Shown: positions 1 through 7,319 of the stretch, piece after piece | Position numbering within the stretch: position 1 is the stretch's first letter | How the letters are laid out: every line of letters begins with the position of its first letter | Source: Mycetocola sp. | GTDB taxonomy: Bacteria > Actinomycetota > Actinomycetes > Actinomycetales > Microbacteriaceae | Reading direction: 5' to 3' | Length of the DNA stretch: 43,690 bases | NCBI RefSeq assembly: GCF_025464835.1 | Contig: NZ_JAODMP010000062.1 | Span: 1-43,690, forward strand | Position numbers and translations under genes: made by a program | The notes under the pieces: model-generated | What the model saw: only the letters and a program-made list of their open reading frames with translations | Database searches by the model: none | Told to the model about the DNA's origin: nothing

Positions 1-275
1 CGCAGGCTTTCGTCCAGCTGTGTAACGACGGAGATCAGCTCACTTCGGCGGTCGCTCACGTACGCATCCTGCGATGGGTCATATGCGAAGAATGCCGACG
101 CAGCCGCGATGATCAACGACAAAGTACTGGCCACAATCGGCAAGGTTCGGTTTCATCGTGGTGGCTGAACGCTCTCTTCGGTCGTGGCCTCGGGTCCGGA
201 TGGTTGAGGTGGAGACTCCTCATCGCGCGTAGAGCCCGGGTCACCCAGATCGAGCATGGAGGCGGAGTCACTCAT
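1..275 (-). pseudogene. Single-pass membrane protein with Pro/Glu-rich N-terminus, interrupted by an in-frame TGA; partial
   Basis: Reading from ATG at 275, 40 codons give a Ser/Pro/Glu-rich tail (starts MSDSASMLDLGD, ends ESVQPPR) and then hit TGA at 153-155. The same frame continues without other stops to the window edge and encodes a hydrophobic helix (LPIVASTLSLIIAAASAFFA) followed by a polar stretch. That order, acidic/proline-rich cytoplasmic tail then one membrane helix then an outer domain, is a normal membrane-protein layout, so I read this as one gene broken by a nonsense codon. Its start lies 11 bases after the stop of the kinase gene, so the two were probably one operon. Alternative: translation restarts at TTG 143 or GTG 134, though neither has a visible ribosome site. 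Function unknown; the gene runs off the window. Confidence 0.5.
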
Positions 276-286
276 GCTTCACAGCT

Positions 287-2161
287 CTATTTGAGTTGCG
301 TACTGCTGAGAACATCGGTCGCGGCGATTTTGAGGACCCCGCCTTCGTCTACCAGTCGGTAAGCCGTCGACTCGCGCACGATCCGCCCGTCACGGAAGAA
401 GTACGTGAGTGTCGCCTGCGTGCGATCGGGTGCCGAAGCGCTGACATCGGCGACCTCGACATCGGCAATGTCGCCCCAGAAGGCCGCATAACCGCGACGT
501 CCCCCGGCGTGATTCTTCTGGTAACCGGCGGTCATCAGCGGCCATGCGCTGTCGAGATCACCTGGCAGCATCGCGTAGTAGCCGGTGACCGTCTCGACAG
601 CTCGCTGCTCCGGGGTCGGCTGCCCGGGCACCGGGGTCGGCGCTGGCACCGGCTCTTCTGTCGCGGTCGGTGGCGTCGGCGCCGAAGATGCGGGTGATGT
701 CGAGCTGGGATCGGGCGAAACGGGCGGGGGCGAAGTGGCCTCTGACGTGGGCGTCTCGGTGCTCGATCCTGCCGTTGGAGCCCGGTCGGTGTCCGGTGTG
801 CCGGCCTCGATGGCGTTGGGCCCGAGGGGGGTGAAGAGCAAAACCGCGCCGAGAACAAGGGCGCCGACCAGAACCAGGATGCTGGCGATCGCGCTCGTGC
901 GATGAGGCGATGTGACCGGACGGTTGGGGGCTGCGGCATTTTTCGTCGGAGACGGCATTTGACCGGGTCGACCCCGTGCGGGATGCGACGCCCAGGCGGG
1001 CGATTCGAAGAGGTCCTCGAGGGCGACCGTCTCGGCGGTGGGGCCGTTTGCGGGTGGTGTGGGTCGGGTGGGGTCGACGGGCACCGTCCCCGCGGCAGGG
1101 TCTATCACCGGGGCCGGCTGGGCCTCGATCTCCGCGGTCGCCGGGGGAGCGGCCGCGTGCACATCGGAACCGTCGTCGGCCTCCTGCATGGGGACGGTTG
1201 GAGCGGTGCGAGCGTGCGGTTCCATCAATTCGGTAGCGACATCTCCGGCGTTCTCTGCTGGGGCGCCCTCTACTGGATCCGGCACGACGGGTATGGTCGC
1301 AGGCTCGATCGGTACGGCCGCCGGCACGGCTGCGATTCGGGTCTCTTCCTGCAACGCCGAGAGCGACTTTACGATCGACACCATGCTTGGGCGCCGCTTC
1401 GGGGTCGCAGACAGCATCTCCCGAAGCAGAGGCGCGAGCGGACCAGCGTGTTTCGGCGGCGGATAGTCGCCGCGCGCTACCTTGTGCAGCAAGGCGATCG
1501 CGTTCTTGTCTGAACCGAACGGCGGTTCGCCCTCCAGCATCGCGTAGAGGGTCGACCCGAGCGAAAAAACGTCGGACGCGAAACTGGTCGGCATCCCCTT
1601 GGCGACCTCGGGAGCGAGGTAGGCGGGAGTGCCGTGCATCATCCCCGTCGCAGTGATCGAGGCATCGCCGAGAGCATGGGAGATCCCGAAGTCACTGATC
1701 ATCGCAGAGCCGTCCTCCGTGATCAGGATGTTGCCAGGTTTGAGGTCCCGATGCACGATCCGCATCTTGTGCGCTGCTGCGAGCGCTGAGCTGACCTGCG
1801 CTCCGATCCGCGCCGTCTCGAACGGAGTCAGCGGGCCATGCTCACGCAGCAGGGCCGACAGCGGCGTCGACTCGATGAGCCGCATCACAATGCACGGCTG
1901 GCCTTCGTGCTCCACGACGTCGAACACCGTAACCGCGTGGGGGTGGTGGAGCCCGGCGGTGATCCGCGCCTCCCGCATCGCCCGGTCCGTGGCCACCTGA
2001 CGTTCGGCGTCGGTCAGCTCCGGTTGGGTGCGGAGCATCTTGAGTGCGACATCTCGGTGCAGCCGCTCATCCCAGGCGTGCCAGACGATCCCCATGCCGC
2101 CCGTGCCGAGCATCGCCACCAGCCGGTAGCGGCCAGCGACGAGGGTGGTCGGAGTACTCAT
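287..2161 (-). CDS. Transmembrane Ser/Thr protein kinase with NTF2-like outer domain
   Basis: 624 aa. The cytoplasmic N-terminal kinase domain has the glycine loop GTGGMG (19-24), catalytic lysine K41, HRDLKPGN (137-144, D139 catalytic), DFG (157-159) and a Thr-containing activation loop ending in GTPAYLAPE. A long Pro/Ala/Thr-rich linker follows, then one membrane helix at about 424-446, a second Pro/Ser/Thr-rich stretch and a C-terminal outside domain of about 105 residues. That domain (VETVTGYYAMLPGDLDSAW onward) resembles NTF2/SnoaL-like folds, not the PASTA repeats of PknB. Start chosen at ATG 2161 because AAGGAG lies 7-12 bases upstream and the kinase domain begins right after; an in-frame upstream extension to 2218 lacks such support. 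The downstream membrane gene follows within 11 bases. Role is inferred: sensing an outside signal and phosphorylating cytoplasmic targets. Confidence 0.93.
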   Translation of the reverse strand: MSTPTTLVAGRYRLVAMLGTGGMGIVWHAWDERLHRDVALKMLRTQPELTDAERQVATDRAMREARITAGLHHPHAVTVFDVVEHEGQPCIVMRLIESTPLSALLREHGPLTPFETARIGAQVSSALAAAHKMRIVHRDLKPGNILITEDGSAMISDFGISHALGDASITATGMMHGTPAYLAPEVAKGMPTSFASDVFSLGSTLYAMLEGEPPFGSDKNAIALLHKVARGDYPPPKHAGPLAPLLREMLSATPKRRPSMVSIVKSLSALQEETRIAAVPAAVPIEPATIPVVPDPVEGAPAENAGDVATELMEPHARTAPTVPMQEADDGSDVHAAAPPATAEIEAQPAPVIDPAAGTVPVDPTRPTPPANGPTAETVALEDLFESPAWASHPARGRPGQMPSPTKNAAAPNRPVTSPHRTSAIASILVLVGALVLGAVLLFTPLGPNAIEAGTPDTDRAPTAGSSTETPTSEATSPPPVSPDPSSTSPASSAPTPPTATEEPVPAPTPVPGQPTPEQRAVETVTGYYAMLPGDLDSAWPLMTAGYQKNHAGGRRGYAAFWGDIADVEVADVSASAPDRTQATLTYFFRDGRIVRESTAYRLVDEGGVLKIAATDVLSSTQLK

Positions 2162-2294
2162 GGAACGCGCTCCTTCGCAACTACGCAGAACGATACGCCC
2201 GCTGATTCGATCCCTCATGGGCTTGCGCCGGCGCTTCCGGTGTGGAACGGCTGCCTTCGCCGTTCCGTTCCTGTGGGATGTTTCTCACGCGCCG

Positions 2295-2461
2295 TCAGGA
2301 TGCAGGAGTCGTTGCCCTGGGCGTCTGACCTGGGGCGGGAGCCAGCTCTGCTCCGTCGTCGTCCTCGCCAACGATCACCGAGCCCGTCGCCGCCTGCCGC
2401 CATCGGGCGAGCGATGGGGGGTCGCGGCTGTCACGACGATCTCCTCGAGGCGAAGGGACAT
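2295..2461 (-). pseudogene. VOC/glyoxalase-like protein, 5' remnant with frameshift
   Basis: From ATG 2461 the first ten residues (MSLRLEEIVV) match the start of small actinobacterial VOC/glyoxalase-like proteins. The frame then goes wrong; one missing G near GTCGTGACAGC restores a good continuation, DSRDPPSLARWRQAATG, then VIVGEDDDGAELAPAPG, typical of that family's first beta-alpha-beta unit. The rest of the domain (about 80 residues with the second metal ligand) is absent; the restored frame ends at TGA 2295-2297. Recognition is from memory of the family pattern, so family assignment is moderate. It cannot make a working enzyme. Confidence 0.45.
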
Positions 2462-2515
2462 GCGTCAAGACTAGGCAGGGGCGCCAGCCGGGCAACGGAT
2501 GGTGGCCTGTAGGTT

Positions 2516-2924
2516 GTGGCCAGAAACCTTCTCAGTCGAGCGGCGTCGGTGGCGGTGGCCGTGGTGCTCCCCGCGGCGCTTGCGGGCTGCTCCACGGATG
2601 CGGTGATCGGGGGATCCGGCGGCGCTCGCGTCATCGAGACGACCGAGAAGCTGATTCAGGCCGCTGGCTTCTGGCGAGAACATCGCTCTTGCTTGTGCCG
2701 ACTCGAAGGCGGAGTTCGGTGAGCCGCAGGAGTGGGAGGGTCTCTCAGCTGGCGAACCCGAGCGATTCAACGACGAATACCGGCCGGAGCGGGCCGCGCG
2801 GCATCCAGTGTGGAACAACAACCTGCAACTCGGCGGCGAGGGGGCGATGTCGGGTCGGGTTTTTCCCGGGGACGTGTCCTATCGCGAGACGGACAATGGC
2901 CTCTGTGTTGTCGACGTGGTCTGA
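2516..2924 (+). pseudogene. Lipoprotein gene with a single-base frameshift
   Basis: GTG 2516 starts a lipoprotein signal peptide: charged start (ARNLLSR), hydrophobic core (AASVAVAVVLPA) and lipobox ALAGC with the modified Cys. The frame stays good to ...LIQAAGFW, then degenerates. Moving by one base at about 2673 opens a coherent frame (ENIALACADSKAEFGEPQEW ... NGLCVVDVV) that ends at TGA 2922-2924. The total length is 3n+1, so one extra base explains it. As written the product stops after 68 residues. It may be a recent pseudogene or a local sequence error. No family recognised for the mature part. The aldo/keto reductase follows 48 bases later on the same strand. Confidence 0.6.
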
Positions 2925-2972
2925 TGGACTGTCGAGAGCTGAGATGACCGGACAAAACTGCTCGAAAGGGAA

Positions 2973-3833
2973 ATGCCGATGGAATCCTTCGTCCTGAACA
3001 ACACTCACCCCATGCCTTCTCTCGGTCTCGGGGTCTACCTCGTCAGCGACGTCACCGAGTGCGAGCGTAGCGTCGAAGCGGCGCTCCGCACCGGCTACCG
3101 GCTGATCGATACCGCAGCGGTATACGGCAACGAGAGAGCCGTTGGACGCGGCATCACAGCATCCGGAGTCGACCGCAACGAGATCTTCGTCACGACAAAG
3201 GTGTGGCCAAGCGATTACGGCTACCAGCGCACCAAGAAGTCGATTGCGCGATCGCTCGAACGTCTGGGGACCGGCTACATCGACCTTCTGTTGCTTCACC
3301 AGCCATACGCGGACTATCGCGGAAGCTGGAGTGCACTGGAGGACGCCGTTACGGGAGGCCAGGTTCGCTCGATCGGCGTCAGCAATTTCCGCATTCAGGA
3401 CCTCGAAAAACTGTTGACCGTTGCGAAGATCACGCCAGCCGTCAACCAGGTGGAGCGGCATCCGTATTTCCAGCAGAAGGACCTCGCCGCGTTCCTGGCC
3501 AGGAGCGAGATCGTGCCGGAGGCATGGTACCCGCTCGGTCACGGATCGAAGGAACTACTCGGTGAAACGGTCTTCACGGAACTGGCGAAGAAGTATGGCA
3601 AAAGCGCGGTGCAGATCATCCTGCGCTGGCACATCCAGTCCGGCTTCGTCGCCATCCCGAAGTCCACCAATCCGCGCCATATCGAGCAGAACTTCGACAT
3701 CTTCGATCTCACTCTCACGGATGCCGAGATGGAAGCGATCGCTGCCATCGACCGAAACCGGCCCTCGTTCCGCGTGCCGCGCTGGCTGCTCGGCGCGGTC
3801 TCCCGCGTTCCGGCGGTCCGTGATCTGCGGTGA
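2973..3833 (+). CDS. Aldo/keto reductase (AKR5-type, diketogluconate reductase-like)
   Basis: 286 aa, the usual length of a single-domain AKR barrel. It reduces carbonyl compounds with NADPH; the physiological substrate cannot be told from sequence. The catalytic tetrad is visible: D46 and Y51 in IDTAAVYGNE, K76 in TTKVW, H109 in LLLHQPY. The cofactor-binding end reads AIPKSTNPRHIEQN. EAWYPLG and GVSNF are family signatures. ATG 2973 is preceded by AAAGGG; a second ATG six bases later is equally possible. It reads the same way as the broken lipoprotein gene upstream and faces the MFS remnant downstream. Confidence 0.93.
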   Translation: MPMESFVLNNTHPMPSLGLGVYLVSDVTECERSVEAALRTGYRLIDTAAVYGNERAVGRGITASGVDRNEIFVTTKVWPSDYGYQRTKKSIARSLERLGTGYIDLLLLHQPYADYRGSWSALEDAVTGGQVRSIGVSNFRIQDLEKLLTVAKITPAVNQVERHPYFQQKDLAAFLARSEIVPEAWYPLGHGSKELLGETVFTELAKKYGKSAVQIILRWHIQSGFVAIPKSTNPRHIEQNFDIFDLTLTDAEMEAIAAIDRNRPSFRVPRWLLGAVSRVPAVRDLR

Positions 3834-3892
3834 TCCCGCGGTGCTGGAGGGCGCACAAGCCCAAAAAGCCGTCCCGGGGAGGGGCCTTCCCG

Positions 3893-4155
3893 CTACGGTC
3901 GCTGACGCTGGTTGTGGCCGGCCTCACCTTCGACGGTCGCCTCGAGCACCGTTTCGACGTCGTGGTGCTCCGGCTCGCGAACCGCGATGATCACGAACGG
4001 AATGGCCATCAACCAGTAAGGCGTGGCTACATCCACCAGCGTCAGGATTGCGAGGCCGCCGGCCATCAGCCCGAGACCCATCGCGGCAACCGTGCGCGGG
4101 CCGATCTCCGATGTGAGAAGTGCGCCGATGGGTGCAGCTGCCGTCAGAGCTGCTC
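3893..4155 (-). pseudogene. Remnant of the C-terminal end of an MFS-type transporter
   Basis: A minus-strand frame ending at TAG 3893-3895 gives APIGALLTSEIGPRTVAAMG, a hydrophobic helix (LGLMAGGLAILTLVDVA), a second helix (PYWLMAIPFVIIAV) and a charged tail (REPEHHDVETV). The Gly/Pro-Arg loop between helices and the spacing look like the last membrane segments of drug-efflux major facilitator proteins. The expected 10-12 upstream helices are missing: upstream of about 4155 the frame has no start, no helix, and runs into the ArfB gene. I call it a truncated relic; family assignment is by pattern only. Confidence 0.45.
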
Positions 4156-4212
4156 TTCGTGGAGTCTCGGGCAGCGCGCCTTTGCTGAGCCGATTCGTGC
4201 AACGCTTGACCC

Positions 4213-4635
4213 ATGGATCTGGAGGTGTCGCCTGGGCTCACCCTCCCGGCATCCGAACTCGGCTGGCGGTTCTCCCGCTCGTCTGGCCCCGGTGGCCAGC
4301 ACGTCAATACGTCGGACAGCCGCGTGGAACTTTCCTGGAGCGTCGCCGACTCTGCGGTGCTCTCCGACGACCAGCGACAGATGTTGCTCGTGCGCCTCGG
4401 GCGGCGCCTCGTCGGGGGAGTCCTCACCGTCACCGCATCCGAACAGCGCTCTCAGCTGCGCAACCGGGGCATCGCCCGGCGCAAGCTCGCCGAGGTCGTG
4501 AGCGCGGGTCTCGCCCCCGACGGGCCCCGTCGGCGGGCGACGAAGCCCACGAGGGGGTCGGACCGGCGACGCCTCGCGGCGAAGGAACGGCGCTCCACCA
4601 CGAAACAGCAGCGACGGAGGCCGCCCGCCGAGTAG
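4213..4635 (+). CDS. arfB: Alternative ribosome-rescue factor / peptidyl-tRNA hydrolase ArfB
   Basis: 140 aa, the size of ArfB (YaeJ). The N-terminal domain carries the class-I release-factor motif GPGGQHVNT with GGQ at 27-29, which cuts the peptidyl-tRNA ester on stalled ribosomes. The C-terminal tail after about residue 100 is very basic (GSDRRRLAAKERR, KQQRRR), as needed to enter the empty mRNA channel of a stalled ribosome. The short length and absence of a codon-recognition domain separate it from RF1/RF2. No obvious Shine-Dalgarno precedes ATG 4213. It stands alone between the MFS remnant and a gene-free stretch. Confidence 0.93.
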   Translation: MDLEVSPGLTLPASELGWRFSRSSGPGGQHVNTSDSRVELSWSVADSAVLSDDQRQMLLVRLGRRLVGGVLTVTASEQRSQLRNRGIARRKLAEVVSAGLAPDGPRRRATKPTRGSDRRRLAAKERRSTTKQQRRRPPAE

Positions 4636-4951
4636 AGCGGCGGCCTACACCGTCACGCGCTGGTCGCGTCTTCAACCTCTCCCACGAGTTCCTCGATGAT
4701 GCTTGAGGAACAGGACGCCGGTTCCCTCGGAGTGGAAGACGCGACGTGCGCGCCGGTTCGGCGCATCGCCGCGGAGGCACCCTGGAGCTCGCTGTCGTGG
4801 AGCGCCGACGCGAGCCGGCGGATCCGTTTCGCCTGAATGGGTTGTTCGTCTACCTGATCGACTCGGCAACGCACCGGATCGCCTGGGTGGAGCACGCCAC
4901 GTCTCACACGCCGTCTCGCCGCGGATCCGACAGTCTCCCGCGGTGTTCGAA
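4636..4951 (+). other. Intergenic stretch, no supported gene
   Basis: This 316-base stretch separates arfB from the 3' end of the serine hydrolase. Short open frames exist on both strands (for example about 84 codons on the minus strand ending at 4653) but none has a ribosome site or a recognisable fold, and both strands show similarly mediocre third-position GC. It may be more decayed coding DNA; I cannot name it. Confidence 0.4.
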
Positions 4952-6448
4952 TCAGTTTGGGAATCCTTCTCGTGTACCTTCTGTTCCCCTACCGATCCGG
5001 GAGTCGGCAGCCGATCCTCCTGGAATCGGGTTCACGACGGTCGGTTGGCGGAGCGCCGTGACCGACGGATCGTGAAGAGGCTCGGTTTCCCAGCGAGCGG
5101 TGAACCGGGAGTTGAGCAAGTCGAGCGCGAGGTGCAGGCGGTGAGGAGTCTCGATGAAGATCACGTCGACGGCCAGGCGTGAGCCGCCGTCCGCCGAGCC
5201 GGCGCTCGCCGCTGTTGCACCATCTGCGCTCCAGATGCCGAAGGCCGCAGTGACCTCCAGGCGGCTTTCGCCTTCAAGCAACGCGACAGTCAGGTGGTCG
5301 GCGCCGCCTGGTGCGACGTCGATGCCGGTCAGCTGGGGGAGCGCGTTGTCCGGCGCCGGGAGGAACAAGCCGGCGCGGACCGAGCGGTTGAGCGGTTCGG
5401 TTGGAAGAGGGGAGATGGCGAGGGAGGCCAGTCGTGCGGCGAGCGTGTCATCCGCGTCCTTCCCGCCCCCAGCATCGCCCGACCGCCTGATCGCCGGCAA
5501 CAGGTGCTGCCAGGCAAGGTTGAGGACACCCTGCATGTCTTCGCTCTGACCGGTCATCGCCAGAACGACACCGTGTTCGGGAAGCACGACGCAGAACTGG
5601 CCGAACGCACCGTCTCCGCGGTACCCGTGCCGCGCCATCCAGAACTGGAATCCGTAGCCCTGCTCCCAGTCCGAAGCCGGATCTGAGCCGTTCGACACGT
5701 GTGACCGTGTCGCTTCTTCGACCCAGGCTGCCGGCAACAGTTGCCGGCCCTCCCACCGGCCACCTTGCAGGTACAACTGACCGAGAGCGGCGATGGCTTC
5801 CGTCTGTGCATGCAAGCCGCTGTAGCCAAGCTCCTGTCCCGCCGTATCGGTGATCCAGCCGACATCGTCGATCCCCAGCGGATCGAGCAGTCGCGGTCGC
5901 AGGTAGTCGGTCAGTGACGAACCGGAGGCGCGCTGCACGATGAGGGAGAGCGCGTAGGTGCATGGTTGGTTGTACGCGAACACTGTTCCCGGTTCATCGT
6001 CGGGCGGCAGCAGCAGGAAGCCGCGCACCAGATCGAGCGGGTCGCGGTCGAGCGCTCGCTGGAGCGTCTCCTCCCGATGCCCGCTCGCCATGGCGAGCAG
6101 GTGCCGGATCCGGATCCGCCGGCTGCGCGGGTCGGTGATCTCGGAGTCGAGTTCAGGGAAGTGGCTGAGAACTGTGTCATCCAGATCGAGCAGTCCTTCG
6201 TGGACGGCAAGGCCGACGGCGGTGGACGTGAAGCTCTTGCTGAGGGAGTAGAGCAGATGCACCCGGTCGGCGGCGTACGGCGCCCACCACCCTTCCGCGA
6301 GCACATGGCCATCGCGCAGGAGCATCAGGCTGTGGGGTTCGATGCTCGGAGCGGCCTCCAGAGCGTCAAGAAAAGCGACGACGCCCCGCGCGTCGACGGC
6401 GTGGGCGGACGGTGTGCTTCTCGGCAGTGAGCGATGCATGGGGTCCAT
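4952..6448 (-). CDS. Serine hydrolase of the class C beta-lactamase/penicillin-binding fold
   Basis: 498 aa from ATG 6448. The N-terminal ~330 residues have the family motifs: SLSK at 68-71 (nucleophile Ser68, base Lys71), a tyrosine box AYNQPCTY around 160, and a third motif region GAFGQF. The enzyme is expected to hydrolyse an ester or amide; 6-aminohexanoate-dimer hydrolases and EstB-type esterases share this layout. The C-terminal ~130 residues form a beta-rich extra domain of unknown role. No secretion signal is seen, so it is probably cytoplasmic. The upstream frame stays open to 6571, but that extension has poor composition. ATG 6439 is an equally good start. No clear ribosome site precedes either. 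Confidence 0.85.
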   Translation of the reverse strand: MDPMHRSLPRSTPSAHAVDARGVVAFLDALEAAPSIEPHSLMLLRDGHVLAEGWWAPYAADRVHLLYSLSKSFTSTAVGLAVHEGLLDLDDTVLSHFPELDSEITDPRSRRIRIRHLLAMASGHREETLQRALDRDPLDLVRGFLLLPPDDEPGTVFAYNQPCTYALSLIVQRASGSSLTDYLRPRLLDPLGIDDVGWITDTAGQELGYSGLHAQTEAIAALGQLYLQGGRWEGRQLLPAAWVEEATRSHVSNGSDPASDWEQGYGFQFWMARHGYRGDGAFGQFCVVLPEHGVVLAMTGQSEDMQGVLNLAWQHLLPAIRRSGDAGGGKDADDTLAARLASLAISPLPTEPLNRSVRAGLFLPAPDNALPQLTGIDVAPGGADHLTVALLEGESRLEVTAAFGIWSADGATAASAGSADGGSRLAVDVIFIETPHRLHLALDLLNSRFTARWETEPLHDPSVTALRQPTVVNPIPGGSAADSRIGRGTEGTREGFPN

Positions 6449-6915
6449 GCTAGGACCAGGCACCAGGCTGTCGACGAAAAAGTGACATTCACATGCCGAC
6501 GTGGGAACCGAATGGTCAGGGAATACAGTCACCTGCACCGTGCTCGGCGAGGAAAGCCTCGACATCGACACTCGGGTTCGGGATGCCGCCCTGAAATACC
6601 TGCAGGGCGGGCAGCAGCAGACCGAATCGGCTTACTGGCCATTCGCCGGCGTCGCCGAGGAACGGGGCTCCACGGGGGACCCCACTCTGGAACCGTCACC
6701 GTTCTTCACGACGATGCATGGCTACGCGACACCGTTCGCACCGCAACTTCCAAACGACGGAGAAGGAACGACCCTAGATGGCTGACGCCGCTCACCACTC
6801 GCGGTTGGTTCTGCCGTTCACGCCACAGGGGACGGCAGACATCCAGCCGAACTGAAAGCCGCCACCGGTCATGGCGTTCAGCTGGATGCTGGATGCCACG
6901 GCCCGGACATCGGCG
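6449..6915 (+). other. Gene-free stretch with one doubtful 94-codon frame
   Basis: Between the serine hydrolase start and the zinc-ribbon gene end. A plus-strand frame from GTG 6501 to 6785 (MGTEWSGNTVTCTVLGEESL...) is open for 94 codons, but the antisense frame also reads smoothly (LLLPALQVFQGGIPNPSVD), so neither can be trusted. No ribosome site, signal peptide or family hallmark is seen. Probably decayed coding DNA. Confidence 0.35.
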
Positions 6916-7173
6916 TCACGTCACCTGACGGTTGCGTGCCGCCCATTCGATGCCGTTGGTCGCCTGCTCCTTGGTCAGAGCCGTCGCACCTCCGCAGTTT
7001 GAGCACACGACGAAATAGCGTCGTGAGATCGTGAAGAGCGGAATGAAGAAGAGCGATACCTTCGTCGCGCTCTCAATGACGTCCTGGGATGCGTCTGTGC
7101 GGCAGTATTCGCAGACGAACCTGACGACCACGAGGACGCGGTCGCGCAACGTCGTGCCGAAGATGAGGAACAT
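6916..7173 (-). CDS. Small zinc-ribbon protein
   Basis: 85 aa from ATG 7173. Two CxxC pairs, C21-E-Y-C24 and C57-S-N-C60, would bind one zinc ion. Between them is a short hydrophobic segment (VSLFFIPLFTI) that could touch the membrane. The start MFLIFGTTLRDRVL and the order ribbon-hydrophobic-ribbon are characteristic of a small conserved actinobacterial zinc-ribbon family with no known function. The open frame extends upstream to 7239, but family members begin at MFLIFG. It is divergent from the large membrane hydrolase at 7320. Confidence 0.8.
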   Translation of the reverse strand: MFLIFGTTLRDRVLVVVRFVCEYCRTDASQDVIESATKVSLFFIPLFTISRRYFVVCSNCGGATALTKEQATNGIEWAARNRQVT

Positions 7174-7319
7174 CCGTCGAGTGTATGAACCGGGGCCAAC
7201 GAGCAAGAGGGGCTTGCGCAGCCACGCTCCGCATGGCACAGGAACATCGCCTCGGCAGGGCTTCCTGGCGAGTATTCGCCGGTTCTAGACTCGCGTCATC
7301 CTCGAGGAGAGGCGAGATC

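Noticed and set aside
2745-3542. Long minus-strand open frame across the aldo/keto reductase
   Set aside because: It is antisense to a gene with all catalytic residues; its translation has no family feature.
6501-6785. 94-codon plus-strand gene
   Set aside because: No ribosome site, ordinary third-position GC, and the antisense frame reads as well; kept only as an uncertain note.
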